Source: Cytidiella melzeri
Taxonomy: Eukaryota; Basidiomycota; Agaricomycetes; Polyporales; Irpicaceae
Direction: 5' to 3'
Assembly (NCBI GenBank): GCA_022592445.1
Contig: JABYQR010000229.1
Span: forward strand, 1 to 64,000
Length of the DNA: 64,000 nucleotides
A program made the position numbers and the translations under genes. Below the pieces are notes generated by a model. The model worked only from the letters and a program-made list of their open reading frames with translations. It searched no databases and was not told where the DNA came from. Below are positions 24,148 to 35,928 of this stretch, piece by piece (the stretch's first letter is position 1; every line of letters starts with the position of its first letter).

Positions 24148-24443
24148 TTCAGCTGTGAGATGCTCAACGTTATGAGCAGAAACGGATGGGTATCAGGATT
24201 TCATTGATCGCTTCTCCGTGGAAGGAGCCAAGAGCCGCTGACATAATCTTGCCATGAATGTCCTACTGGTGAATGACTACCGTAGCACACCAGGGAGAGC
24301 CAGGGCATAATATCACACGGTTGCAAGGTTCGAACTCTGAGCAGAGTCAAAGGGCCTTGCAGAACCTGGGCAGCACTTGGTGTTTTGGGTGGTCGCGAGC
24401 CAGCGAAAAGAACGTATTCGTGCATGGACGAAATTCGGAAGCA
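24148..24443. other. Intergenic, acylphosphatase upstream region
   Basis: A 74-codon minus-strand frame at 24201-24425 starts MHEYVLFAG, which faintly recalls the start of Mediator subunit 18, but the rest does not. I do not support a gene. A GTTCGAA string near 24328 is not part of a tRNA. Confidence 0.4.
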
Positions 24444-24818
24444 TCATGCAATTTCCGACAGAGTTGGTTCAGCCAGTAAAATTTTCTGGAGACCATGGAG
24501 TGCGTTGAGTAACTTGGTCTGACAGCGACGAGCAGTGGTAAGAAATACGAGCTTGTGTATACGTATACGCCGTCTTACTTGACGCGGTGGCCGCTGTTTG
24601 TTCCGACCAAATATCATTCTCAATGCGTTACGAGATGGCACCGGAAAGAACTCCAGTTCAAACGACCACAACGGCGGCGCGCAAGCAACTGCTTCACTCT
24701 CCAATCTTTCTACTGCTTGCTGCATCTGTTCGCTGGTCCAAGAATCTCTGAAAACCGTCCGGAATCCAAGGAGATCATCCACTGGCAGGCTCCCACGCGT
24801 CTTACACCTTATGGACAT
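24444..24818 (-). CDS. Uncharacterised small protein, head-to-head with SWR1
   Basis: A frame starting at 24818 runs through an open stretch and a plausible intron. The donor GTAAGA follows PPRQ, and the acceptor GTCAG precedes TKLLNALHGLQ. It ends with LAEPTLSEIA and a TGA at 24444. The product would be about 105 residues, helical, with no signal peptide or membrane segment. Central features are SEQMQQAVERLESEAV and WSFELEFFPVPSR. I do not recognise a family. The start is only 28 bases from the proposed SWR1 start, so the two would share a very short bidirectional promoter, or one start is wrong. The region could be non-coding. Confidence 0.35.
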   Translation of the reverse strand: MSIRCKTRGSLPVDDLLGFRTVFRDSWTSEQMQQAVERLESEAVACAPPLWSFELEFFPVPSRNALRMIFGRNKQRPPRQVRRRIRIHKLVFLTTARRCQTKLLNALHGLQKILLAEPTLSEIA

Positions 24819-24846
24819 TTAGCTGCAGCTGGCTTTCATACTGGGT

Positions 24847-27800
24847 ATGAGCAAGAACGGTCGATACGGCAAAGGTCATGGTGGAAGAGCATTATGCGGT
24901 GTTGCGAATACGGATGACGATGTAGAGGAGAAGTTGAAGCAAGAGCGCGAGAGGCTGATCCGTGAAAGACAGGGTGATGTAAACGAAGTACTCAACAAAC
25001 ACGACGATTTGGTGCGTTATTATGTCTTTGGCATGTTGGTATATCTCACCTCGATGTCTTTAGTTGCGAGAGCTGTTTCATCTGGAGAAATTCGTATCAC
25101 TGTTGTCCTTCAACCCTCAGGTGTGTACAACGTCTTCTGGGCCGGAGTAGTGGCTATCGTATGCAAGAGATGTCTAGTAGCAGACTTTTGCCGTGGGGAA
25201 GCTTCCCTATTTTTCGCATTCATTGGCGTCCTGTACATCTCCGTGCTGAAACATACCAATAGGAGGCCAAGAAGGACACAAGCCAAGTTTTTCAGATTGT
25301 GAGTGTGTACAGGAGCTTGTCGCTGAAGTTCAACTCATCGTATTCCAGTTCAAAATGTCGTATGACCTCGTTGACCATACCTCCACTGTCGGGCCCTCGA
25401 GGACCACGCGCCGAGCACATACAGAACGCTTGCAGTCTCTGAAGGCTGATCCTATACCCGCACGCACTACTGCATTTTCTAGGAAGGAGAAGGCTGTTGC
25501 TAAGGGTAATGGGCCTCTTTGGGCTTTGCTTGCTGAAGCGAAGACGAAAGGCAAGGTGTCTACTCCCTCAGAAAGCATAAGCGCACCTCCTGGCCGCCGG
25601 AGTAGGTTCAAGGCCACGAATGAGCAATCGCTAGCCGCGCCAAGCAGTACAAGCGACGCAGAAGCTAGCGTAACAGCTACTCCACACCGCAGGCGCACTT
25701 TGTCGGAACTGCCAGGCGATTTTCCTCCCTTCAAGAAGCGGAAATTGGACACGCAGACCACTGAACATGATTTAGAACGAGTCACGGTTGTGACTGCTCG
25801 GAGCTCTGAGTCCTTCAAAGGGTCAAAACGCGCAGCTGCCATCACAGATTACACTCAAGAGGAGCAACCGAAGATTTCCACCAACAGCATTCCTAGACGC
25901 GTGAAATTGATTGTGCGAAGACCACCGCCGCTTTATTCCAATCCTCGACAGAAACCCCCTCGACCTCAGTTTGGATCATCTATAGACTCGTATCTGAAAT
26001 CCTATATCGCACCAGAAGGACAGGAATTAAATGGTGACGCCTACAACGAGGCTGTCAAGAAACAGTTGATGATATGGAGACAGGTTGACGCCTTGCGTCG
26101 CCAAGGTCGGATGCTACATCGCCCTCCAGATAATCACTTCTCCAGTGATTCGCAAGCGAAAGGTCCACAGCGAACCCCTGACTTGTGGGATCAAGTCATC
26201 ACGGAGGTGAAGGAGCGCTCCAGGATACGCTACCCAGTCGGTAAGCACGTCGCTGCGCAAGTAGCAGGACGGATTAGATCGTACTGGGACGCTCAGGCTG
26301 TCAAAGATGAAAAGACGAAGGCGCAGGAGGAGAAGCGACTTCGGGCACTCGCAAAAGCTACCATTCGATTAGTCACGGCAAAATGGAAGGAGGCTGTATT
26401 CGTATGTCTTCCTCTGTCGTGTTTCATTATCTCTGAACTGGAATTGGCATGCGTAGTATATCCGTGAGCAGGAGCGCAAGGAGCGCGAGGCTGAAGAGCG
26501 ACGACGTGGGCATGAACATCTAGACGCCATACTCGATCAGTCGGGTCATATTCTTGAAGCTCAACAAGTAGACCTCACGAGAGCAGACGAGGAGGCTTCG
26601 CGAAGCAGGTCTACTAGTTCCTCGGAGACGCCAGAGCGCCAGACGTCCACTTCGCCTCCATCTGATGTCGCTTACGACAGCGAAGACACAGGGAGCGGAG
26701 CAGAGGAGAGTGAGGATGATGACGAGGTTGAAATTGACTCTACTCAGCTCGTTTCTACGCCAGACGATAGTTCACGAGGCACCTCTTTGGAGAAACAACC
26801 GCCTTTCCCCTCACAGCGTAATGGCCAAGTTTCGCCCTCTGCATCTCCGAAAGGATCCAGAATCTCCTTCATGAATATCAGTACTCCCACGCCCCATTCG
26901 TCGTTCAAGGAGCATCGGTCTACCACTCAAATGTCTCGTTTGGAATCTGCGGATGACCTCGAGGGCGGTATGATCGCCCAATTTCCCAGGCCACTGCTTC
27001 AGTGGGACGAGGAACCAAGCATTGCTTCTCCCATATCTCATGCTATAAACTTGCCGGAATCCTCCTCAGGCCGATCATCAGTTGTTCCTGACTCGATTCC
27101 AGAATTGCAAGATGACCACCTCGACGATCTGCTCGATGCCGGAGACGAAGTTCCCCCTGACACGCCCACGTCGGCAGCCTTTGACACAGTATTTATGCCG
27201 CCCTTGTGCGAAAAGGAGGAGATGGAATCTGCACCCCACACTGACATAACTCCTCCTGTTGACCGCACGTCTGCGGTCAGTGCTATAGATACTGCTGGAC
27301 TTCCTGAACTGCCGGATGAGGGCGTTGATTCAGATGATGAAGTCGAAGATGACTCTAGTGCTCCTGCCTACCTTCGACCATACGCGGTTGCACCCGTTAG
27401 TTGGGATAGTGAAGCCAAAGTCAAGCCTCCACTGCTTTTGCGCGGCACACTGCGCCCGTATCAACAGGCAGGTCTGGAATGGCTTGCGAGTCTTCACACG
27501 AACCATCTCAATGGGATACTTGCCGACGAGATGGGTTTAGGGTATGTGCGGGAACTTTGTTTAGCCAAGTCATTGCTTACCTGATTCTCAGGAAAACAAT
27601 CCAAACGATTTCTCTCCTCGCCCACCTGGCCTGTGATCGCGGTATATGGGGACCCCATCTCATCATCGTTCCAACTAGCGTCTTACTGAACTGGGAGATG
27701 GAATTCAAAAAATTCTTACCGGGCTTCAAGGTTCTTAGCTACCACGGGAATACCAAACGCCGTAAAGAACTGCGGCAGGGGTGGAATAACAAGTACCAGT

Positions 27801-30109
27801 TCAATGTCTGTGTTACCTCGTATACGCTAGCTAGCCGCGATGCGAACGTCTTCAAGAGGAAAGCTTGGTACTACATGATTCTGGACGAAGCACACATGAT
27901 CAAAAACTTTAAGTCTCAACGCTGGAATATCCTGCTCATGTTCAGGTCATTCCGGCGTCTCTTGCTTACCGGTACTCCTCTTCAAAACAATCTTACGGAA
28001 CTGTGGGCATTATTGCAATTCCTTATGTCTGGGACGAACTTCGCCAACGTCAAGGAGTTCGGAGAGTGGTTCTCTAGTGCGTATTTATGTCAACTAATCC
28101 TGGCGATTGACTCATAAAGTTTTGTAGACCCGCTCGAGAAAGCTATTGAGATGGGTTCTGCACTTGATGACGACAATCTACAGCGTGTTGCAAAGCTGCA
28201 CACTGTCTTACGACCGTATCTCCTGCGACGTCTCAAGCGCGATGTAGAGAAGGAACTTCCAAGCAAGTTCGAGCATCTAGTGATGTGCCCGTTATCCAAA
28301 CGCCAGCGCTTTCTCTACGACGAGTTCATGGCCAGGGCCGCTACGAGACATGACTTGCAGTCGGGGGTCTACCACAAGATCGCTAACATCTTGATGCAGT
28401 TGCGCAAGGTGGTGAACCATCCGGATCTCTTCGAGGTTAGACCTATCACCACCTCGTTTGCGATGTCGAGGTCCGCTATTGCAGACTATGAAATCAAGGA
28501 GCTGCTCGTTCGACGTCACCTGTTACGATCCAGCGAAGATCAGCTCAACCTCGGCTTTCTCGGATTTCACTTCACCGACGACGTGAACACGTCTGTGATA
28601 GCCGCCGTGGAGACGTCTTGTCTCGACAGCACTTCCTATATGCCTCTCATCATGGAATTGCCCGAAGCACCTCCGCAAGATACTCGTACCATTCAAGGAT
28701 ACCTCCGTTACAAAGCCCACCAACGGCAGGTTGACACTGCTGCGCGTTGGCGACAGATCGCTTATATCAACCACCGGCGCTGCAACAGGGTTCCTGTCCT
28801 GTCCTCTGAGGTGGTCACTGCAGTGCGACTTCCGCATTCGACCCTCACTCCATTGTCGATTCTGGAAGACCGAAGCAGGTATCTTGATACTGTGCACAGA
28901 GTCCACGCGATCGTGAAGAGTCATGCAGATAGGAAGGAAGACATGTCTGGTGTGCTGGATCATTTCGCATTCGTGACGCCTGCTGTGGTCGCTCGAGACA
29001 TGGCCGCCATTGCGTTGGCCGGCCACGAAGAAGTTGTTCAGCGCTACGCGCATGACTGTGCATTCGACGCTATCCTGCATCATGTAAGCGTGAAGCTCCA
29101 AATCGCTTTTCCCGACCCGTCGTTACTGCAATATGACTGCGGCAAGCTGCAAGAGCTCGCTCGTCTTCTCCGAGATCGTAAGGCTGGCGGCCATCGCGTG
29201 CTCATCTTTACACAAATGACTAGGGTGCTCGACATCCTGGAGACCTTCCTTAATTATCATGGATATCTATATCTACGCCTGGATGGAGCTACGAAAATAG
29301 AGGACCGGCAGTACATCACGGAGCGCTTCAATACTGACTCGCGCATTTTCTGTTTTATTTCCTCCTCTCGGTCTGGAGGAGTGGGCATAAAGTGAGTCAA
29401 CATTGTGTGCATCGGGCAGTTGTGTCGTTTATGCTGACGTCTATTATCATAGCTTGACCGGAGCGGACACCGTGATATTTTACGACAGTGACTTCAACCC
29501 CCAAATGGACCGGCAGTGCGAAGATCGGTATGTAGAACCAGCTTTCGTATACAATCAACGCAGAACTCACATATCTCCTTCAGTGCACATCGAATAGGTC
29601 AAATTCGCGATGTCCACATCTACAGGTTCGTATCCCGACATACGGTAGAGGAGGCTCTACTCCGAAAGGCGAACCAGAAACGATCGTTGGATGACATTGT
29701 CATACAGAGAGGAGAATTTGACTGGCGCACGCTCTTTCGAGACGAAGGCGCGCTGACGAAAGCTCTGGGGGAAGTGGAGGATACCGAAGACGCTCATGCT
29801 GCGGCCGTTGCGGCGCGAGAGGCTATCGATATCGAGGGCGCCGACGCCGCTGACTTTGCCTGGGAGGGCAATGCTCCTCGGCCTAATCCACCGGACGAGT
29901 CTCGTGAGGTAGACGGAATAGGAACAAGTGGTGTCGAAGAGCCGAAGATGGAGGCGCAGGTAGAGGAGGATGAGCATGTCGGTGAGGTGGATGAGGGTGT
30001 CGAAGGCGATGAAGAGGAAGGAGGAACGACCGAAGACTACATGCTGTCGTTCGTTCGTTTGGATATGGCGTTCTTCAGCGATTGGAGGTTGCCGGGGTTC
30101 AAGGAGTGA
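24847..30109 (+). CDS. SWR1: SWR1 ATP-dependent chromatin remodeller (catalytic subunit)
   Basis: INO80-family Snf2 ATPase that exchanges H2A for H2A.Z within the SWR1 complex. Nine exons (24847-25011, 25064-25120, 25263-25298, 25349-26401, 26457-27541, 27592-28076, 28128-29391, 29453-29527, 29584-30109) sum to 4746 bases with consistent phases, giving 1581 residues. The N-terminus has [19 protein letters not shown], typical of SWR1. An HSA domain follows ([19 protein letters not shown]), then a long acidic disordered region. The helicase starts at [12 protein letters not shown] with Walker A ADEMGLGKT, DEAH in LDEAHMIKN, and [10 protein letters not shown]. After a large insertion the second lobe has [20 protein letters not shown] and AHRIGQ. 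The tail is acidic and ends [10 protein letters not shown]. The start codon is the least certain part, because short 5' exons could be missed. Confidence 0.92.
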
Positions 30110-30505
30110 TGTATCGCTTTGCATCTAAACTTATCTTGGTCTCCAATATTTCATTACTTGTGTTTACGAGAGATGCACCACTCTATTGGACTATGCCGTA
30201 TGCACTTACGCCCAGCTAGCAAGTCGGTAAAGACAACCATTGCGACAACGACCACTGGCCTGTTTTGAAGAGCAAAGAACGTCGAGCTTGGATACGGATG
30301 CGTACTCTTCTGTCGTCGCTTGTCTCTGAGGTTCTTGCACTTCGCGAGATCAGCCGTACTTACTGTGACCGGGACCGACGTTTTGACCTAAATTTGGGGT
30401 AATGGAAATGAGTTCCTCAGATATCGACCCAGTCGGAGAACGTTCAGTCACTGGTGGCGGACTGCTAAGTGGCGTTGTGGATGACACACGGAGGCGCATC
30501 ACCGG
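30110..30505. other. Intergenic, SWR1 to hAT element
   Basis: A minus-strand open frame next to the hAT (30350-30513) is Ser/Pro/Thr-rich and ends at a good GTAAGT donor near 30358-30363. It could be an exon of a gene interrupted by the transposon, but I could not connect it to anything across the insertion. Confidence 0.35.
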
Positions 30506-30513
30506 CCACCGGC
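30506..30513. repeat. 8-bp target-site duplication, left copy (CCACCGGC)
   Basis: CCACCGGC occurs directly before the left terminal repeat and again at 33461-33468 directly after the right one. Exact 8-bp duplications are diagnostic of hAT insertion. Confidence 0.9.
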
Positions 30514-30729
30514 TAGTGCTCTGCAAAAATACCATTATAATGCAATATAATCTCAGAATATCATTAAATACCCATTAAATACTCGCTTGTGGAATTTGTT
30601 TTAGAATACGATTACCATTAAATACAATACAATACATTACAATACAATACAATACTATTCCTGTATTTAATGGTATTCTGGAATATTATGCATGTGACAA
30701 GTTTTGAGCACATGCATGTATGTACAGCC

Positions 30730-32197
30730 TCTTTCCTACAATTTGCACTGTTCATGCACCCATACACAGTTTTTCAATGCTGCATAGCTACCTTAATCAT
30801 TTGCACTGCCTTTGTTTTGCACTGCTCATGTACTCATACACATTTGTTGATGTTCCAGCTATGTTTTTTTATCTTTGTCTCTCCACTTATACAGACTGTT
30901 CCCTATGTTTTTCACTGCTCATGCACCTATGTACAAGTTTTCATGTTGCGTAGCTACCTTGATCATTTGTACTGCCCCTGTTTTGCACTGCTCATGGATT
31001 CATACATGTTTCATAGTGTTGCAACTATGTGTTCCAGCTATTTTTGTGTGATCTTTGTCTCTCCACTTATGCAGACTGTTTCCTATGTTTTGCACTGCTT
31101 ATGCATCTGTGTACAAGTTTTCATGTTGCGTAGCTACCTTGATCATCTGTACTGCCCCTGTTTTGCACTGCTCATGGATTCATACATGTTTCATAGTGTT
31201 GCAACTATGTGTTCCAGCTATTTTTGTGTGATCTTTGTCTCTCCACTTATGCAGACTGCTCCCTATGTTTTGCACTGCTTATGCATCTGTGTACAAGTTT
31301 TCATGTTGCGTAGCTACCTTGATCATTTGTACTGCCCCTGTTTTGCACTGCTCATGGATTCATACATGTTTCATAGTGTTGCAACTATGTGTTCCAGCTA
31401 TGTTTGTGTGATCTTCGTCTCTCCACTTATACAGACTGTTCCCTATGTTTTTCACTGCTCATGCACCTATGTACAAGTTTTCATGTTGCGTAGCTACCTT
31501 GATCATTTGTACTGCCCCTGTTTTGCACTGCTCATGGATTCATACATGTTTCATAGTGTTGCAACTATGTGTTCCAGCTATGTTTGTGTGATCTTCGTCT
31601 CTCCACTTATACAGACTGTTCCCTATGTTTTTCACTGCTCATGCACCTATGTACAAGTTTTCATGTTGCGTAGCTACCTTGATCATTTGTACTGCCCCTG
31701 TTTTGCACTGCTCATGGATTCATACATGTTTCATAGTGTTGCAACTATGTGTTCCAGCTATTTTTGTGTGATCTTTGTCTCTCCACTTATGCAGACTGTT
31801 CCCTATGTTTTGCACTGCTTATGCATCTGTGTACAAGTTTTCATGTTGCGTAGCTACCTTGATCATCTGTACTGCCCCTGTTTTGCACTGCTCATGGATT
31901 CATACATGTTTCATAGTGTTGCAACTATGTGTTCCAGCTATGTTTGTGTGATCTTTGTCTCTCCACTTATGCAGACTGTTCCCTATGTTTTGCACTGCTT
32001 ATGCATCTGTGTACAAGTTTTCATGTTGCGTAGCTACCTTGATCATTTGTACTGCCCCTGTTTTGCACTGCTCATGGATTCATACATGTTTCATAGTGTT
32101 GCAACTATGTGTTCCAGCTATGTTTGTGTGATCTTCGTCTCTCCACTTATACAGACTGTTCCCTATGTTTTGCACTGCTCATGCACCTATGTACAAT
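30730..32197. repeat. Minisatellite, 180-bp unit, about 8 copies
   Basis: The same 180-base unit starts near 30901, 31081, 31261, 31441, 31621, 31801 and 31981. A diverged, slightly shorter copy precedes these and a partial copy follows at 32161-32197. Copies differ at only a few positions and vary in mosaic fashion (for example ATTTTTGTGTG against ATGTTTGTGTG). Because 180 is a multiple of three and the unit has no stop in one frame, a 509-codon open frame crosses it. I regard that frame as fortuitous. Confidence 0.93.
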
Positions 32198-32239
32198 GAA
32201 AACCATCTCAGAAGTTGTCGTCTTGATGTACGCTTTTCA

Positions 32240-33014
32240 GCTCCAAATCTGCAAAAGGCATTGTCCATGGCACTTGCAAAGCTTGATAAGCATATGCAGA
32301 TTGCGTTGAAGAAAAAGTTCCCCCTTCTAGCTGCTGGTAAGTACATATACACTAGGCTATTCAGGCTGAAGTGACATGACTCTGCAACCACAGTCCTTCA
32401 TCCGTCTATCCAGCTGAAGTATTTTGAGACAGCATATCCAGCTGAAGTATTTTGAGACAGCAGAGTGGGATCAGGCAGTAGCAGCTCAAGCAGAGCGTCT
32501 TCTCAGAGAGGTTTATACCCAGTATTCTTCTGCTCTTGCCACAACCTTGCAGTCTGCCAACACACCCACATCTGCACAGCCAGCCAACAAGTCAATTTTT
32601 GCATCTGCAATAGCCTTTGCATCAGTCACATCAGCTGCTCATTGGGAGACTGAGATAGAGCTTTACCTCAGCGGTGCACATTCTCCTCAGGATGATGAGG
32701 ATGTACTCACTTGGTGGAAGGTATGTACCACATTTAACAAAAATTTGTGGTCCTTGCTAACCAACTTGCCTATGTAGAGTCATGCAAAGGTCTTTCCCAC
32801 CCTCTCTCACATTGCACGAGACATTCTTGCAATTCCTGGTGTCAGTGTCTCAGTTGAGAGGCTCTTCTCATCATGCAAGCACACTATGAGAGACTCTCGC
32901 TCATCTCTTGGGGCCAGGAAGGCATCAAAGACTGTTATCTCAAAGGAGTGGTTACAGATTGGGCTTGGCGAGGGTATTGAGTATCTCAATGGTGTGTCTA
33001 TCTGGAGCAAGTAA
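32240..33014 (+). pseudogene. C-terminal fragment of a hAT transposase
   Basis: This fragment preserves the end of a hAT transposase. An exon starting before 32336 ends at ...KKKFPLLAA and is followed by an intron to VLHPSIQLKYFETA. There a perfect 28-bp tandem duplication (32407-32434 and 32435-32462) shifts the frame. Downstream the frame continues with EWDQAVAAQAERLL and an intron after DVLTWWK. The dimerisation domain follows, with HAKVFPTLSHIARDILAIPG and SVSVERLFSSCKHTMRDSR, ending in SIWSK and TAA at 33012-33014. The catalytic core (RNase H-like DDE) is absent. The 180-bp array lies where it would have been. Confidence 0.8.
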
Positions 33015-33468
33015 ATGTCATTGACTGCAGCTGTGGCCACCTGTGTGTATTAGCATACATGTACCAATTTGTTCAAAGTCTATAGTAGCACTGTCCAGTT
33101 GCAAGACAGCAGAGCATACCAAACTCCAGTGAAGTAGTGGTAACATATACAGTGATGCTCCTTATAGTGCATACTAATAGTCATGCATACCATCTTACTG
33201 TCTTCATGAGTTCATTGTACAATGTGTTAGCTATAAATGCAAGACAATCAGAGACTCAGTTGAGCAAGGACTTGAACTTGAATCACCCAAACACTGACTA
33301 TATCATCAAATACCATTACATACCAATAAATACCAATACTAACCAATACCAATACTATTAAATACATTATTATTCAATACACATCACGTGATATTGGTAT
33401 TCAATGGTAATCATTAAATACAGGCCAGTTGGAATATTCAATGGTATTTGCTAAGCACTACCACCGGC

Positions 33469-33757
33469 CCATTTTTCACCAAAACGTGTCCGTCTCCATC
33501 GGTGCCGATGGAGGGTCGGGCAAACCCACCTTACATCAGCCGGCCGGTCTACGCAATGATGAAGCAGCGCGGCGGCTTTGTCAGTCTTGGAGTTGAAACT
33601 AAATCCACATGGATAGTTCATCGCGCAACAGCCTCGGTGCCTACCACAGAAATAACTGACTGTTCTGAAGGTCCCTTTAAAAGCCTGCAGTTGTCAGGTA
33701 GTCAGCCACCAACCTCAATCTTCCTACTTTCCACCACCCCACCGATAATTTAACGCT
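33469..33757. promoter_or_regulatory. Promoter region of the DUF3533 gene, next to the hAT insertion
   Basis: Only 290 bases separate the hAT end from the ATG at 33758, so the transposon has replaced or displaced the distal promoter. No TATA box is obvious. A CCACC-rich pyrimidine stretch precedes the start. Confidence 0.4.
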
Positions 33758-35928
33758 ATGGATGCCACCCAGCGCGACGAGCCGTTCTCCCATGGAATTC
33801 TGGACAAAGACGAGGGGTCACGCAGGGCATTGAAGATGTACCTCAAGCCTATTGTGGGGGCTGTGTTCATGATCTGGATTGTCATCTGGTCCGTGCTTGC
33901 GCTTTACTGGGGTGAGTGAGCATCCGGTCACGCATTGTAATCTCGCTGAAACCTTGCGAAAAAGGTGCCAATTGGAGGTGCGATCGTACACACAGCATTC
34001 GCCATTCTCATAACTCATTCATATACCACGCAGAGTTTTCCAGGGCATCCATAACCTAAACGGATGTATAATAGACTTTGACGGAGGTCAAATCGGCTCG
34101 GTGGTCACACAAGCGTACATGAACAGCACAGGCCAGCAGGAAGAGGTCTCATGGCAACTCAAACCAGCGAGCATGTATCCCAACGGCGAGGCAGACGTCG
34201 TCAACGCTCTCTCCGAAGACAAGTGCTGGCTTGCCGTTACAAGTACGCAGTCGCACCTTCTCGCGTGATTTGCTTGCTCATGTGTTATACACACAGTTAA
34301 TGCCGGGGCATCAGACCGTTTAAGTGCTGCTGTTGCCTCCGCAGACGCCACATACGATACTTCGCAAGCCGTTACATTATTCGGCAACGAAGCCAGGAAC
34401 GAGAACGCTTAGTATGTCCGATGTTTTTCTACCTTATAGAATTCACCTCATCCGTGTTCTGTAGTTCGTACTTTCTTCAACCCCAAGTACGTTTCTCACA
34501 CCGTCTTACCCGCTCACAATATATTCATTGCTGTATATGATAGCTCGTGGGTCCGATGCCGCTAGCCATGGCCACTTTCGCCCTGCAACATACCAAGCAA
34601 CTCGGTTCGTCCGCCGGTAATCTACTCAGCACTGCACCGATTCTTGTCTTGTCACCTCTGAATTACACATTGGTGAACATTAAGCCATTTGATATACAAG
34701 TGTACGTCCCGCTATACCGCTGATATGTATCTTGTTGACATGTATAATGGCTCAGGGCAACGGCGGTCGACTTCGTCGGCCTCATCTATTTGTTAATTCT
34801 CTCTGTGTGTCTCCTCACCTACACTTTTTATATCGCTGCTGATACCTTTGCTCTCGGTAGTTTATCGCTGCTGTACGTTTCACTCTTGGCTTGAATGATT
34901 TGAGACTGAAGATAGCGTTCTACATAGCTTGCAAATTTCCAAGCGCGCGTCATGGTGTCTGGAATCGACCGTCGGCTGCGTTTCGGGCAGCTGATGATCT
35001 TGCGGTACATTGCACCATTCGTCATCTACTTTGTACGTCTTATGACAGGATTCCTCACTATCTGGTGCTAACTGTAATTTTACAGTGGCTATCATGTTAG
35101 TTTAAAGACTCATCTCGCACGGTCTCACACTGATACCGTTTTGATGGTCGTACAGTCGTCTACTCCCTCCTTAGTTTGTTCTTCAAAGTGCCCTTTGACC
35201 GTAAATTCGGTCATGCGGGGTTCGTGATATATTGGATGTTATCCTGGGCGGGCAGTAAGTGTCTCGTTTGAATTTCGTCTGCATTATACCCGTGTGCTGA
35301 CGATTTCTCAGTGCTTGCTTTGTAAGTTTCCTGCGTGGAATACATCAAAGTCAGGACATTGTTGAGCTGACATCTCATTGACGTAGGGGTCTCGCGTTGG
35401 AAGCAATGGTGACGCTACTCACACCGCGTTTCATTCCATTTTTCCTCGTATTGTGGATCATTGGTGCGTTCTTCACACACGGCATATGATGCGGCACTCG
35501 ATGCTGGTTTTCTCATCAAATGAACCTATACAGTCAACGTATCCGTCGTTTTCTTCCCCGTCGAAATCCTGCCTACGATTTTCCGGTACGGGTACGCGAC
35601 ACCATTCTACAATGTGGGCAACGCAACTAGGACGATACTGTTTGGGACGAAGAATACGAGTGCGTTCTCTTCGCTTTTCGTTCGTGTTTCCGAAATACTC
35701 ATACGCGCCGTTGACATAGTTGGAATCAACTTTGGCGTCCTCTTCGCGTGGATAGCCGTATCCATGATCACGATTCCGCTGTTTCAGCGGATTGTGCGCA
35801 ACAGGCAGGTGAGGGAGTGGAGAAGGCAGAAGGACGCGGAGCAGGAGGAGCGGAAAAGGGATGAGCTAAACGACGCGGCTAGTGGTGGGACGCAGATTGT
35901 TAATACGGGGTCCAAGGAGAGGGTGTAA
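33758..35928 (+). CDS. DUF3533 membrane protein, SNG1 family
   Basis: Multi-exon gene for a polytopic membrane protein related to yeast SNG1 (nitrosoguanidine resistance) and its paralogues, whose molecular role is unclear. The N-terminus has a membrane segment (IVGAVFMIWIVIWSVLALYW). A large extracytosolic domain follows, containing HNLNGCIIDFDGGQIGSVV, a hallmark of the family, and PASMYPNGEADV. Then come VGPMPLAMATFALQH and several membrane segments, including GIDRRLRFGQLMILRYIAPF and the conserved loop FRYGYATPFYNVGNATRTI. The C-terminus is cytosolic and charged (RQVREWRRQKDAEQEERKRDE). At least nine short introns are needed, and their exact borders are only partly worked out. The hAT lies just upstream. 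Confidence 0.82.

Larger units (their letters stand above)
30514..33460 (+). mobile_element. hAT DNA transposon with internal minisatellite
   Basis: The element is 2947 bases, bounded by imperfect terminal inverted repeats. The left end is TAGTGCTCTGCAAAAATACC. The right end, read inward, is TAGTGCTTAGCAAATACC. Both subterminal zones are packed with ATTAAATAC/CAATAC motifs (30540-30690 and 33300-33440), as expected for transposase binding sites. Inside lie a 180-bp tandem array and the C-terminal part of a hAT transposase. The N-terminal and catalytic parts of the transposase are missing, and the remaining part carries a frameshifting duplication, so this copy is probably not autonomous. Confidence 0.92.

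Noticed and set aside
24310..24345. tRNA-like B box (GTTCGAA)
   Set aside because: No A box at the right distance and no paired acceptor or T stems on either strand.
24201..24425. Mediator subunit 18 (frame starting MHEYVLFAG)
   Set aside because: Only the first nine residues recall it; the rest lacks any Med18 feature and no exons could be joined.
30670..32199. The 509-codon open frame as a real membrane protein gene
   Set aside because: It lies wholly within the 180-bp tandem array of a transposon, and its length follows from the unit being a multiple of three with no stop.
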